Of a stretch of 64,000 nt of DNA, positions 1-11,640 are shown one piece after another (position 1 is the first letter of the stretch; each line of letters starts with the position of its first letter). Source of the DNA: Eumeta japonica. Lineage: Eukaryota > Arthropoda > Insecta > Lepidoptera > Psychidae. The translations under genes were made by a program, and so were the position numbers. The notes under the pieces were generated by a model that made no database searches, was not told the origin of the DNA, and saw only the letters and a list, made by a program, of their open reading frames with translations. The stretch covers positions 62,001 through 126,000 of the forward strand of contig BGZK01000879.1 in NCBI GenBank assembly GCA_005406025.1, in the 5' to 3' direction.

Positions 1-249
1 ACTCAAAAACAGTATATCTGATCATGTTCAAAATTATTTTCGTTGAAAGTATTTATTAAACGTTATGTTTGTCTCCAAAAATATTCAATTAATCAAAAAT
101 CGTTTAAAAGCATTAGTGTTTTAAAAAGCGCTCTCGAAAATGCATTCTTCCTTTAGCAAACATCGTGATGTGTGCTAAAAATTTTTTTTTCCGCTTCTGT
201 TACATATATGGAGTGCTTCTCCTAAAAATATTTATTTTTGTTATTTAAC
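1..249 (+). repeat. Dispersed repeat R1, copy 1 (left part)
   Basis: The stretch beginning ACTCAAAAACAGTATAT matches the copy starting near 33,761 and, in reverse, those at 22,145-22,690 and 63,705-64,000. The copy is cut by the window edge. It appears to resume at about 1,887 after an insertion. No coding capacity is seen. Confidence 0.6.
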
Positions 250-259
250 CCCTCGAGCG

Positions 260-1876
260 CGCACCCAAAAAAAAGTACCTCCTTTCGGATGCGCAACTAC
301 AATGTATGTTTCATTACAAATCGCGGCCTTACCAAAAACTGAGTAAAATCAACTGACATGTTGATATTTACCACGTTAATATATTTTTTCCATTTACAAT
401 TAGATTCTGATTACATATTAAATACATTATCACAGACTTTATATTCTGACGGGAGTATAATTGGAAAGTTGCCCAACCTATATAGTAATTACAACATTCA
501 TTGTCACTGAACATATAATATTAATATTCACTATTTTGTCACGAAAACTACATAACATTTTCAATGTTGATATTTATCGTCGCCTATATGAAGCATATTC
601 CATACGATAAGAAAATTAAAAAAAATAATCTTTGGCCTTCTTTCGACAATTGTCTTGGATTGCCTTGAAAATTGTCTATGTATCGTAAGTTTTCTTTGCG
701 AAATTTGTGCTGTGTGAATGTCGTTAGACACATTTAGACGGATATTGTCAGAAAGACAAGTACAACAAACATATGATACATAAATAGACGTAAAAAGAAA
801 TAAATAAAGGACACGGATGCGTCCAAAAGAAGTCTACCTTGCACAACTGCATGCTTCAAACGGGTTTCACAATTGCATACTTCAAATGAATTATGTGAAT
901 GAGTTTTCGGTTTTGAAAGTGTTTTCGTAAAACACTTTCAAAATTCCAGTTTTACACTAATGTCGGTTAATACCGACACTTGTATTTCCGTACAAAAGTC
1001 TATCCGAGCACAATACTTACCTATATCACTATCGACATTCATTCATCACTCTATCATAATCTAGTGTAACGTACCCAAAGTTGGTTATTTTAGTTTCGTT
1101 CATTAGAAGTCGACGAGGTCGGTTCAGTCAGTTTATTTCGTCCACTCTTTCGACCCAGCCCATGTTCTCGTCTAGGCTGATCTTGTCTTGTTAAAAATGA
1201 AAACAAAGCATTCAAGAAACAGTTTTTGTTCCAACTTGACCGGCCTGTGACGTTTGTATGATGGTGACGACGCTGACGTGGATGACAACGGTTAATACAA
1301 AACAAAACAAGACAAGACAAAACAAAAGCTAATGGTATAATATAACATTACAAATTATTGAAATGAAATAATATATGAAAATAATGTTAAAAATCTATAC
1401 CTAACGTTGAACAATGGCCGGTATTTCATACAATACAGAACAAAGGACGAAAATTTCAACTTATTTTATACATAAGCCTTTTCGAGAAACACAATAAACT
1501 ATGCATTTATATGATGCTCCAGACGTTTCTACGTATTTTGGCACATATACCAAAAAGAAATACTTACGGTTTCCTTGGTTTAAGCATTGCTTATAATTAA
1601 AAAAACGAAGCACATCGTAGCACCGTAAAAGCGATATGTCCACACATTAAGCGTCCGACGCTATTATGCGGAATTTAAAAATTAATTGTAAGTTTTCTGA
1701 CGAAGCGACGAGAAAGATAAATATTTTTTTACTGTCTTATTTCTTGAGGAATACGATTCAATTTCGTGTGTAAAATTCTTAGCATAATCCGAAAATTAAA
1801 TTTATTTTTTGTGCTTCGCGACCGTGCTTGGGACAATTTGCGCATTCGATGGATATGCGACTTAGTGCCTATAGGT
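260..1876. other. Unidentified 1.6-kb segment inserted in repeat R1
   Basis: This segment splits R1 copy 1. It is flanked by near-identical 10-mers, CCCTCGAGCG (250-259) and CCCTCTAGCG (1,877-1,886), which may be an old target-site duplication. No terminal inverted repeats or recognisable protein were found. The only longer reverse-strand frame (1,090-1,320) is low-complexity and unconvincing. Confidence 0.35.
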
Positions 1877-1886
1877 CCCTCTAGCG

Positions 1887-2065
1887 TTAGATTTTTGAAC
1901 TAATAAACTAAGTAGCGGCTTATACAAGACACACCTATACTCCGAATTCCATCAATATACGTCTAGTAGTTTTTGAGTAAAATGTCTGTAGCGTACGGAC
2001 GGACCTAATGAAATTATAAAGGTTTCGTTTTCGCCATTTCAGCTCGGAACCTTAAAAAGGGCATG
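1887..2065 (+). repeat. Dispersed repeat R1, copy 1 (right part)
   Basis: It contains the motif AAGTAGCGGCTTATACAAGA and a downstream GGAACC-type end. The same motifs occur in reverse at 22,240-22,320 and 63,800-63,870. It continues the copy interrupted at position 250. Confidence 0.55.
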
Positions 2066-4079
2066 TTTTGAATTATACTTCTTTCGGTGTAAAAGTAAAA
2101 TCTGGCTAAAGCGCGTTATGTGCATTTAACGCGCTGATGTAACAAGTTCGCATGTTTGAAGTTATTCTAATTGGTGCACAATGACGTTCCAGTTATGCAA
2201 CCAAGTGGAAATTTTTTTTTTTACTTTTTAAGTAAAGCCTTTATGTTACTCTAGGCTACCCCCAAGCTACCGGAGAGAACCTCAAGTATGTTCAACCAGT
2301 AGTTTCCGGAGATTAGGTTTTTCAAATAGACAAGAAAAGGTTTTTAAAATGTGCCTTACTGTATCGTATTACCCTTCTTACATCACCCGCAATATGTGTT
2401 TAGCAAATATATTAAAAGTATAATTAGTTCGATGGTTTTATTATACGTATTATATGCATATTAAAAAGTTTTTTTTTATGGAAGGCTTTTCTTATATTCA
2501 ATAACCTGTTATTAAAAAGGCACTGATATTTTGAAAGCGGTTTTTCAAAACAATCACATTCGGATAATACTCTAGAAATTAGGTACACGAGGTTCGAGGT
2601 CTACAATATGTCTTAAAAATGGAAATGAATTCATTAGTATTTGTCTTAGGTCTGCAGACTAACAGAATTGAATTGCATAAAGTAAGTTGGATTTTAAGAT
2701 TTTAAAGATCAGAAATATATTATGGTTGAAATTAGAAACGAAACATCCTTGCGCGAAGGCCAATTTTTATTTAAACTTATCATCTGCTTGAGAAGAGACC
2801 AATTTTAAAACTCATTTGCGTTTACTACACTTCTTTGCTGAAATTACCTTTTTTTATTATGGTTTTATTAAAATTATTCGAATAATTTACTTTTAATGAT
2901 TCGTTAAAAATACATTTTACGTAACCCGAAATTGCGCGGTATCACTTTGAGCATTTGTAGCCCTTTCTTATTTCGCGGCACGTGGAGTTGATAAATGAAG
3001 AAAATAAATTTATTTTATGAGATAGATACTTCGTATTAATTAAGAATTAATTCTACAGTTAAAATCAATATTTAAAATACGTACAGCATCCCAAAAAAAA
3101 TTATAAATCTGTTGATTTTCACTTTTCGATTTCCTCTATTTTATTTATTCATAAAATACAATCTTATAAATATATTTAAATAAATGTGTTAAATAAATAC
3201 TGATTAAATATCCAGAATACTCGGAGTCTGGTTTGCATTTAGAAAAATGTAAAAATATATGCTTAGAAATACAGACCGCCTTATTTATTTATGTTAAATA
3301 ATAAGTGTCCCTTGGAGTTGTATCAGCGGATAGCAGATAGCGTGAACTCTCCAAATGGACTCAAATAAAAGCTGAAGGGTCCGGACACTCCAAATAATCA
3401 CAGCGGGCGACCGCCAGAGGTCGTTCAGTTTAACGCCAGCGATCACGAAAGCTTTACCCGACTGCGACGAAGCTGAAGAAAAAAAAGTCAAAAGAGTTAT
3501 TTTTTCATCTCCCTTTGTACGGGCGATGCGAGTTTCGTTCATCTTTTGAGATTAAAATGGAAGTGTGATAAATGCCCGCGGGAAAAATTGCTTAAATTCA
3601 TTTCCAATAACAGATATTTGGATATACAATATGAATTAAATAATATGCAAAATTTTGGTCAATATTGTTAGAGATGTTACTGGCTGTTCATTATACTAAG
3701 CTTTGTGGACTGAAGATATACTTTTATCGTAATAGAGTGGAACTTTAGCTTGGTACGAGGTGAATAAGACAAATATTTTTAATATAATTGTACTTTCAGG
3801 TGTTTTTAGGTGTTCTGTGGATTTTTCCGTTTCCTAATTTGAAAACATATATTTTGTTTATACCGAGCCTTGCTTGTGTACAAAATTCTTCATTATTTTA
3901 TTATTGAGCGCAATTCGGTTGCTTTGCTAACGTCGGTCGTTGGTTGTTAATTTAAGGACAACATTGCTTATTGTGGGTCATCCTTAGAAGATAGTCATAT
4001 GTTTTGCAGATTTTTTGTAGGTCAAAGACCAAAAATAAAATCTACAATTATGTAGTATACTTAATTTAATGTATACCTT
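2066..4079. other. AT-rich non-coding sequence
   Basis: No gene is supported. It includes a short repeat-like piece near 2,240-2,330 and a moderately GC-richer patch at 3,300-3,480 with many in-frame stops. I see nothing else that can be named. Confidence 0.5.
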
Positions 4080-4210
4080 ATGGTTTACCCAGCGTAAACC
4101 ATTTGAGCGCACCGAAAGTTTTTTCCAAATCGATCAATCTTAACTTGAAACTTGTTCAATTATCATCACTGTTTATCTCGTACGTTACTTTATGTGATAA
4201 AATATATATT
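4080..4210 (+). repeat. Dispersed repeat R7, copy 1
   Basis: It shares the blocks TTTACCC-GCGTAA-CCATTT and ATCACTGTTT-TCGTA-GTTACTT with 32,828-32,925. The two copies are diverged but colinear. Family unknown. Confidence 0.5.
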
Positions 4211-4246
4211 ATAACTGGTCAGATAACATACCTGTTAATTAAATAT

Positions 4247-4252
<6 letters not shown>

Positions 4253-4307
<55 letters not shown>
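4253..4307. repeat. (AT)n microsatellite
   Basis: About 55 bp of uninterrupted alternating A and T. Reading frames across it on both strands give only repeated Tyr-Ile and are not genes. Confidence 0.95.
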
Positions 4308-4310
<3 letters not shown>

Positions 4311-4884
4311 GGGTCTTGAGTGAATAGAACATGAGAGTGCAGACAGACAGAGAGACATTGAGTTTTATTTGTTAGGATGATAGATTCGATATACAAACGA
4401 AATATTTTAATATTTTTCAATCCTCAATAAATTTTGCAATAAGAAACGGATTGCATACCAGCAATCTGAGGTTAATAATCAACTATATTAATAATATTTT
4501 GTTGTCATTTGTATAACTATTGATTTTCTCCTTACAGTTTATCTATGAATTTTAACAATTAACAAATGATGGATGGATGGATTTAAAAATGACAGTGTCT
4601 CAAAAGTTGTTAGTTTTTTATATTCAGAATTACGGCACGGCGTGTGATTGTGAGCTACTCAAGTTTAATACATTTGTATGTATGTAAATTTAGTACATTT
4701 ATATATGCATAACTGCTAACAAAGCGTCACACTCTGAACATATTGGGACCTCCAAATACGTTGCAAAATAAATCTTATTAGCTTAAGTGAGCGATTCAAG
4801 GCCGTAATGGATTTCTTGAAAACGACTTTTACAATTTGGATGAAATTTAGTATTCATATAATATTTCAATTGTGTAGCTATGTA

Positions 4885-5065
4885 GTTAAAGTTTCTCCAT
4901 ACTAATATTACAAATGCGAAAGTGTGTGTGTCTGTCTGTCTGTTTGTCTATTACCTCTTCACACTTAAACCGCTAAGTCAATTTAAATGAAATTTGGAAA
5001 GGAGATAGTTTGAGTCCCGGAGTCCCAGGGAAGGACATAGCTTACTTTTTGTTTGTTTGTTTGTC
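4885..5065 (+). repeat. Lepidopteran-type dispersed repeat (TACTAATATTACAAATGCGA type)
   Basis: The unit opens with TACTAATATTACAAATGCGA, followed by a GTGTGTCTGTCTGTCTG run. It goes on to a block reading GAGTCCCGG and GGGAAGGACATAG. I recognise this as a very common lepidopteran interspersed repeat; the assignment is from memory. The following (TTTG)n stretch near 5,048 belongs to a related tail. Confidence 0.6.
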
Positions 5066-6280
5066 TGTTCGTTGTGTGTTTTTTTCATAGCTCAACACTA
5101 GTTAAACTGATTTTAATGAAATTAAGTATACTAATAAAGCACACTATCTTTTCATTATATAGATCACTGTACGTTTACTTTTCTCTCTATTTATCTGTAT
5201 GTCTACTTAGAACTCGTCAACGACAACCAATTTGGTGAAATTTAGATGGACTTCATTGTTACATAAAATATAGGTTACCCTTTCTTTGTATGTTACCTGT
5301 AGAACAACTCATTTCTAGAAATTTTAAAAATCATTAATCTTATTTTAATTTGTGCTCATATATCACGTAAGAGAGTAAGATATGGTATGAGAGGAGGAAG
5401 AGGTTGGGTGATAGTGAAAGTATGAGAGAGTGTCAATAATCCTAATTTAACTATAAGATTAATAATAATTGTTTAATAATAAGAATACCATAATAAATTA
5501 AAACGAACTATAGGGTTTTTACACTGCATCTTTCTCAGTATTCTATTGGATGCCTTAAGCGTGAGCGTAGGTATGCTTCTACTGTCGCCTGAAAATCCCG
5601 TGTAACCACGATAACTAAGAAACTATTTTACTTTTAAACTTAATTTCTTTTTCAATCTCATCACTAATTAATTGGGAATAACTGTATTGAAAATCATAGC
5701 TTGATATATAAACGATTAGCTGTAATTGAATTTTTTAACTGGCAGTTATTCATGTTTGATCTGTCATTTCGCTTAAATAACTGAAATGGAGATTGAAATG
5801 AATGTTTTATGTTTTTGTAATTGCCAACAGATGGCGGTAGTAATATCAAAAATAAAACAAGTATTTTCGCTCGAGGATCAGCTGTACGATTTAGTTCAAC
5901 TGTTTAGCTTTAAGTCGCGCGCGTAGGGTAGCCGGGTTCAAATCTGTCCTATAATTTTTTTTTTAAATTTATTTTTAATTACTTTCAAACGTTTTAATTA
6001 ATTCCAAAGTTATTTTTAATGTAATTAGTAATACATTTATATTGACAACAATTTTTGTATAATAATTTTAATTAGTGACTTCGGAAAAATTTTGAAGAAA
6101 TTCAAAAACGAATTTTTGGTGAAAAGCACATATTTTATCATTAACCTCTAATTTAAATAACATACGTATGTTAAGAGCGCTTAAAGCATGCAGATTTGGT
6201 TTTACCAAATTTCTTAATAATGTGTACAAAGACCTAAACGATTTTTTTATAAAATACGGCTAATTTAATCCGTTTATTTA
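5066..6280. other. AT-rich non-coding sequence
   Basis: No gene is supported. A GGTTCAAATCT motif at about 5,935 resembles a pol III B box, but no tRNA fold could be drawn around it. Confidence 0.5.
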
Positions 6281-6284
6281 GTAT

Positions 6285-6690
6285 TTATAACTAGCTATTT
6301 CCCGCGGCCGCGCCCGCGTAGACATAAAATGATTTACTTCATCTTGTAGATCTTCCCATTACGAAATCAAGATTCTGATCGCTGTCCTATCCTCTATTCT
6401 GATACCTCTTCTGCTCTCGATGTCGATGTTTTTCATTATCAATTTTGATCGAGGTCTCGCTTTTAATTCCGAATCCGGTCTTGATCTAAAGAGATTCCGT
6501 TTCCATTTTGAACCCCGGTCCCGTTTCAAATCTTGATCTGAATACTGCTTCTATTCTGATTACAGCCATGTTCATTGGTTGGTTTCATTTCCGATTTCGA
6601 TGCCGGTTTTATCAACTCCCATTTTATTTGTCGTCGTTTGTGCAATTTCTATTCTGCTACCGGTCACGGTTTGAATTTGAATGAAGACAT
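6285..6690 (+). repeat. Degenerate GATTCCGATTTCGAT-type minisatellite, copy 1
   Basis: It starts with an ACTAGCTATTTCCCGCGGCC block and is followed by about 330 bp made of drifting short units of the type GAT-TCCG-T-TCGAT. The same texture is seen at 16,600-16,900 and, in reverse, at 37,990-38,220. Unit boundaries are too decayed to count. Confidence 0.5.
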
Positions 6691-7190
6691 AGCAAATGCT
6701 AGCATAGTAAAAACAAAATTTTAGTTAAGTTACTAGGTGTTAATGTGGCTTCCTATAAGTGAAAGTATTTTTATAATCTTTATTGCCAACATATTACGAT
6801 AAAGCCAAGTTTTTTTTTAGTTTCTCGTTCACGCGTACAACATACAGCTAGTTTTAGAGTAACCGAATAAATAGTTTACAGATAAAATACACATAGCGAT
6901 TTCGATTTTCTATAAAACATTTCACCCCTAATTTCACCCTCTTAGAACTACTTTTCTAAAAAGTTACGTGCTGTAATTTTCTGATTAGTAATAATCAGCT
7001 AAAACCTAAACTTTTTTGTCTATAGCTTCAGCGGTTTTATTTTTTATAGAATATTTTTAATCCTTATTTCACCCTGCTTATGATTACTTTAAAGACTTAT
7101 TTTTTTTAATAAAGATTAGCTATAATATAAATTTTGATATTAATAGTGGTTTCGATTTTCACATGTACATTAAAATGTACAAGTCAGTCA
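6691..7190. other. AT-rich non-coding sequence
   Basis: Nothing recognisable. A few partly similar sentences such as TTTCACCCT recur at about 6,925 and 7,070, suggesting an old internal duplication. Confidence 0.4.
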
Positions 7191-7196
7191 TTTAAA

Positions 7197-7236
7197 AATG
7201 GATTATCTTTTATATTATTATAAAAGATAATCCATT
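7197..7236. repeat. Perfect palindrome with 18-bp arms
   Basis: The arm at 7,197-7,214 (AATGGATTATCTTTTATA) and its exact complement at 7,219-7,236 are separated by 4 bases. It may be the core of a miniature inverted-repeat element. No target duplication was found. Confidence 0.85.
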
Positions 7237-7584
7237 ATATTAGAATACAATCCCTATTATGTGGATGATTTGAAGTTAATTAATTCCGAGGTTCTCGGAT
7301 GAAAGTAGAATAGACAAACAAAGAAACGGTGAAATAAATGATGTTTCATTTCATGATCTGGACGAACAATTAATAATGCGTAATCAATCTCTTTTTATAT
7401 AAACTGTGAACTGAATATATTGTTTGTGTCACGAGCTTTCTGGGTTCAAATTTTTTTGGCTCAAAACAAAATATCTAGAAAAAGTCGTAGTCAATTAGAG
7501 AAAAATAAAACGAAATTGAAAATTGTATTTTTTATTTTGATTCGGACACTTAAGAAGCATTAATTATAATGTGTATAGTTATAG

Positions 7585-7591
<7 letters not shown>
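7237..7591. other. AT-rich non-coding sequence
   Basis: No gene or repeat is recognised between the palindrome and the microsatellite. Confidence 0.5.
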
Positions 7592-7630
<39 letters not shown>

Positions 7631-7658
7631 CGACACGCACACACACACACACACACAC
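7592..7658. repeat. Interrupted (AC)n microsatellite
   Basis: Two AC runs are separated by a short GACACGACGACACG interruption. Reverse-strand frames give Cys-Val repeats and are not genes. Confidence 0.9.
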
Positions 7659-9000
7659 GTATATAGTATATAATTATACAAATTATGTATATGGAAATTA
7701 TGTATATTAATATGATATTTACATAGGAGTTTATACATAGTACAGTAACTTCATGAATACGCGTGTATACAAAGCAATTTATCTCTATACGCCACCGGTG
7801 TAATGGCGCTTTAAAAAGATATGGTTGCAGAAATCTAGTCGGTGCCATAAATACGCCTACTTCGCCGGTTTTCACCGAGTCATTACAAGTTCATTAACTG
7901 CACGTGCTGTATTCATAAAGTTAACGAGCTTTTTACTGTTTGAGACGAAATGTACCCGGCATACGACGAATTATGTATATACGAAATACGTAAAATTAAA
8001 AATTAATTATCGTATAAACGGTATGACTAAACATACGTTTTAGTGTATTTTTATTCTTAGTATAGAAAACGATAAAAAAGAATGATTGTGTGACAAAAGT
8101 AATATTGAAATAGTAATTTGTTAATTCGTATATGTAACAGTGTATCTACATAATGCGTATGGGCATAATGGGTGAGCATGTCGGGATACTGCACAAATAC
8201 TTTATTATAACGATAAGCATTAAAATGGCACTAAACGGCTTACACGCTGGAAGATCCGTATAATAATAGAATATATATTCTATAATATAATTCATTAGTT
8301 AAGAAAGAAAAGAAAATAAAAAAAAGTACGGAATGGTTATATTATGCTTAAAAATCATCACGATAGGAAGATGATCTTGATTACGAAAGTGCAATTTACA
8401 GATCTATTTACCTACATGTTATTGTTTAAAAATGAATTGTATGCCGTAGGTGGTGTTCATGTGTTGTTATGTATTATTATAATATCGGCCCAATTCGGTT
8501 GTGTTCTCACACACACTAATCCTTCCCGGGGTGGTAGTATCCTCCTACCCTATTCTTCCCACCCCAAAACCCCAATGTCCCTTCGACCTTCTACCCGTCC
8601 TACTCCCTTATCGCCTCTATTGCTCATAAAAATTCTGAAATAATGATCAAGGTAATTGAAAATTTATTTCTCCAGATAGGTAATGGCATTGCCCAAGAAT
8701 CCAGACAGTCCCATCGTACTTGGGAGGTTTAAGAAATAGAATTGCCATATAAGTTGAATCTACTAAATTTTGAAAAAAATTGAGAAGTTATAAATAAATT
8801 GTCGACGTAATCAGTCAGACTCTCCTGTCTCGTCAAAAATAAGTAAAGCAAAAACCTCCCATCACATTTTGGTGCTTACGTAATACTTGCACAACAGGGT
8901 ACTTGCGTTTGCTGGTACCGACTCCAAAAAAACAAAAATTCATAAACTAAATATTGTGAATATTTCATTAATAGTAATTTTAGGTATTTATATTTCTTTT
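7659..9000. other. Non-coding sequence without recognisable genes
   Basis: Reading frames at 7,825-8,043 and 8,344-8,643 are open but have no protein-like composition or recognisable motif. I treat them as chance. Confidence 0.5.
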
Positions 9001-9249
9001 ATTTTACTTAGACTTTGGAAATTATTATTATTAACTTTTTAGTTAAAGGGATTTTGGAAGTCAGTTGTTACTTCTTTTTTGTAAAATTTAATTGATTTTT
9101 AACTTTTAAGCGTAAAGGGTATTTTTTTGTATAGTTGACTATTATTCCACTTTTTACTTTTTGTCTCCATCATCGGCCCATTGTTACAAAATGTAATTTA
9201 TAAGATTCGTCAAAACAAAACGAATGAAACTAAGCTCGAGGAGTTTATA

Positions 9250-9709
9250 AGTAGATACTGAAGAGTTCCACTATTCACCCTTTTGGCTCCATCATCAGAT
9301 CCTCGATATCGATATAATTATACGCGATTTATCAAAACGAATCGAATGATCCCAAACTCGAAGGTTTACTAGTAGCCATTAAGGAGTAATTTCTGTCTAC
9401 GAATCGCAGTGTTATTTACAAACACCTGACCATCTAGAAGTGTTGTGCTTTCCTTTATCAGCTTAGCAGCATGAGATGATGACTCCCAGATGTAAACACC
9501 TGAATGACCTAAAAAAAAGCCCAAACACACTACAGGTGCCTATATAATTTGAGGATATCCCTTAATTTCCCTGGGTTTCTATCATCAGATCCTAATTTGG
9601 GGATAACGAGACCACGTCGTAAGTATACCCTTTCGAACAAAAATTAATTTTCGAAATCGGTTCACAATTGACGAAGATATCGTGTAACATACACACAAAA
9701 AATATACAC
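9250..9709 (-). repeat. Dispersed repeat R2, copy 1 (reverse), distal part
   Basis: Read in reverse, it matches 31,090-31,345. Shared blocks include GAAAGGGTA, CCCAGG, GGGA-ATCCTCAAA, and CATCTCATG followed by GCTAAGCTGAT. The repeat is interrupted by the inverted-repeat transposon at 9,710-10,711 and resumes at 10,712, where the complement of its GGTTAA start is seen. Confidence 0.6.
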
Positions 9710-10711
9710 TATACTCTTTGCGCTGTAGCATGGTGCGGGTGACACTTGCCTGTATGACGTTGACATCTATCAGTACCACATGACTAGGGATGTAACGTTA
9801 TGCAATTCATTTTTATCGCTAACGATACTCGCAGCATATATCTAGTTCTCTTTAATATTATACTGAAAATTAGTTTAAAAATTGATATTGATCAGACCTC
9901 GTTATCGCGGATATGCGAATGACTAGTTTCTAGGAATTGAACATTTATCGACTATGGTCTATGGTCGATATTTCAAACCCACTTATAGCATTATGTAATT
10001 AAATATGATATGGAATAAATAATATATTATAGATATTATTATGTGTAAATAATACTTCGCCGCCATTTACGGCAAATAGTATGTTGGCCCTATTACAAGA
10101 GGCCATCAACAATGTTCAACCTGAAGACTGGTCGAAAGTCATGAATAAAACAGAAAGGGACATTATGTCTGATTGGGATCGTGACATCCATATTGACAAC
10201 ATAATGGAGTCATCATTAATAATATCCGTCACAGATTCAGATGATGAATTTAGTGACAATTCAGATGTTTCTGATTCTGCTATGAGTTTAGACGAATAAA
10301 ATATATTTTTTAGAAACCTTTAGGCAAACTTACCCTATATATGTTGGGTTGTTTCATTTATATAATTATAGACTTTTAACAATAAAAATTGAACTACATA
10401 CAATATACGTTTTTTATTCAAAAACATCGACTATCCGTCGTAGTATTACATCCCATCACTAAATACGTCTATGGCGTTGCGTTATACGCATAACACTGCT
10501 TAATTTTTCTTTCAATATGATTTTATTTGTAGACTAGAACATTCTAGTTGGGTTTAATCTAATTTGCTACAATAATTAACCATTTAATATATTACGAACG
10601 TGGTATAGCTGAAATGTTAAGTCATAATTTGTAAATCGCGGCAACATTCAAGTGTGGAACGAAACGTTACTGAAACTGTCACCTGCACCATGCTACAGCG
10701 CAAATAGTATA
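9710..10711 (+). mobile_element. DNA transposon remnant with 35-bp terminal inverted repeats
   Basis: The left end (9,710-9,744) and the complement of the right end (10,677-10,711) match over 35 bp with two mismatches. The core is GCGCTGTAGCATGGTGC. Both outer ends begin with TA, so a TA target duplication fits. The element sits inside dispersed repeat R2, whose two halves continue on either side, and the copy at 31,025-31,345 shows the uninterrupted arrangement. At 1.0 kb with only a short acidic-tailed coding piece inside, it looks like an internally deleted, Tc1/mariner-superfamily-like element. A second, weaker inverted pair lies inside it (GGGATGTAA at about 9,787; TTACATCCC at about 10,447). 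Family inferred, not proven. Confidence 0.75.
10081..10299 (+). pseudogene. Possible C-terminal fragment of a transposase
   Basis: A 72-residue frame lies wholly inside the inverted-repeat element at 9,710-10,711. It reads as an amphipathic segment (LALLQEAINNVQPEDWSKV) followed by RDIHIDN and a tail rich in Asp and Ser ending in SLDE. Such acidic tails follow the catalytic domain in some DDE transposases, but no catalytic residues are present and I do not recognise the family. The frame is open upstream of the Met, so the true fragment may start before 10,081. AATAAA-like signals follow at about 10,380. It may be only the residue of an internal deletion. Confidence 0.4.
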
Positions 10712-11391
10712 ATTGAGTACCTTTTCTTTTTTAGGTCGGTTAATATAGCCCTTATTATTTGTTTATATTTTATATAGCTCTTAATGTTATACGTCACAAA
10801 TTAGTTTCAAATTCGAGTAAAGAACGGAAATCACTGGGGAATGTCACTTATTCAGTTTTTAGGTTTGCGTTTAGAATGTCAAACAGGAGCCTAACAACTT
10901 ACGCTGTCTGAGGATCCCTCCGTTTGTCCGTCTGCCGACTGTCTTACCTTTAAAGAGCTTTTGAACGGTTGTAATTAGCCGGTTGATATTTTCGCAGAAT
11001 ATTTATTATTATGACAGCTATTATAAGAAATAAAAAAAAATTGATAAAAATTATAAGAATTTTTAATATTTTTTTTGTTTTGGTCCATCGTAAAAATTGT
11101 ATGACATACAAGAGTCAAATTTAGGGAGACTTGAAGCGCAAACCTCAAAGTAAAACAAGAAATAATAAAAACTGAGTAAGAATGAGTCGTACTAATCAAA
11201 AAATAAATCATACTAAGAATGTAAGAAAACGCAATCTTTTTAGCAAATATCTTAAGTATGTAATAAGGTGAGAGGGGACTCTCATTAAGAGGGTTTGACT
11301 CGCACTTTTATCTTTCTTTGTAAACTATGAGAACATAATATTATACTATCAGTTTAGTAAGAAATTATTTTTATTAACAAATCATTTTGCA
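10712..11391. other. End of repeat R2, then AT-rich non-coding sequence
   Basis: The first 35 bases are the proximal end of repeat R2 in reverse (TTTTTTAGGTCGGTTAA). The rest is AT-rich, with no recognisable gene. Confidence 0.5.
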
Positions 11392-11640
11392 ATGGCTTCG
11401 ATTATTTATTTTATCGTTCTCATTGACGTCTCCGGAGCAGTGTCCCCCGGGGTCGAGAACGGCGGCGGGGTGCAAATAGATCGCACGGCCTCTTTTTCGG
11501 GAACGGGATGCCCGCGGGCCCCGGCCGCGTCGCCCTCGGCCTACCTGGACATGTAACACCGCGATTTATGGCGACTTCCTGCGGCCGCGCACGCAGCGAT
11601 TTACATCCGGCCAGCGATAAATTAGAGTGAAATTGTGGGT
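11392..11640 (+). other. GC-rich island with a 54-codon frame
   Basis: The GC content rises abruptly, with many CpG. A frame from the ATG at 11,392 to the TAA at 11,554 gives 54 residues with a hydrophobic start (MASIIYFIVLI) and a Gly/Pro/Ala-rich remainder. It could be a small or first exon, a regulatory island or chance. No family is recognised and no splice signals are convincing. Confidence 0.25.

Noticed and set aside
4103..4420. Small proteins over the (AT)n run
   Set aside because: Tyr-Ile repeats produced by a microsatellite on both strands.
5870..5960. tRNA or tRNA-derived SINE at the GGTTCAAATCT motif
   Set aside because: T-arm pairing fails (GCCGG against CTGTC) and no acceptor stem or A box fits.
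7550..7875. Cys/Val-rich reverse-strand frames
   Set aside because: Products of the (AC)n repeat.
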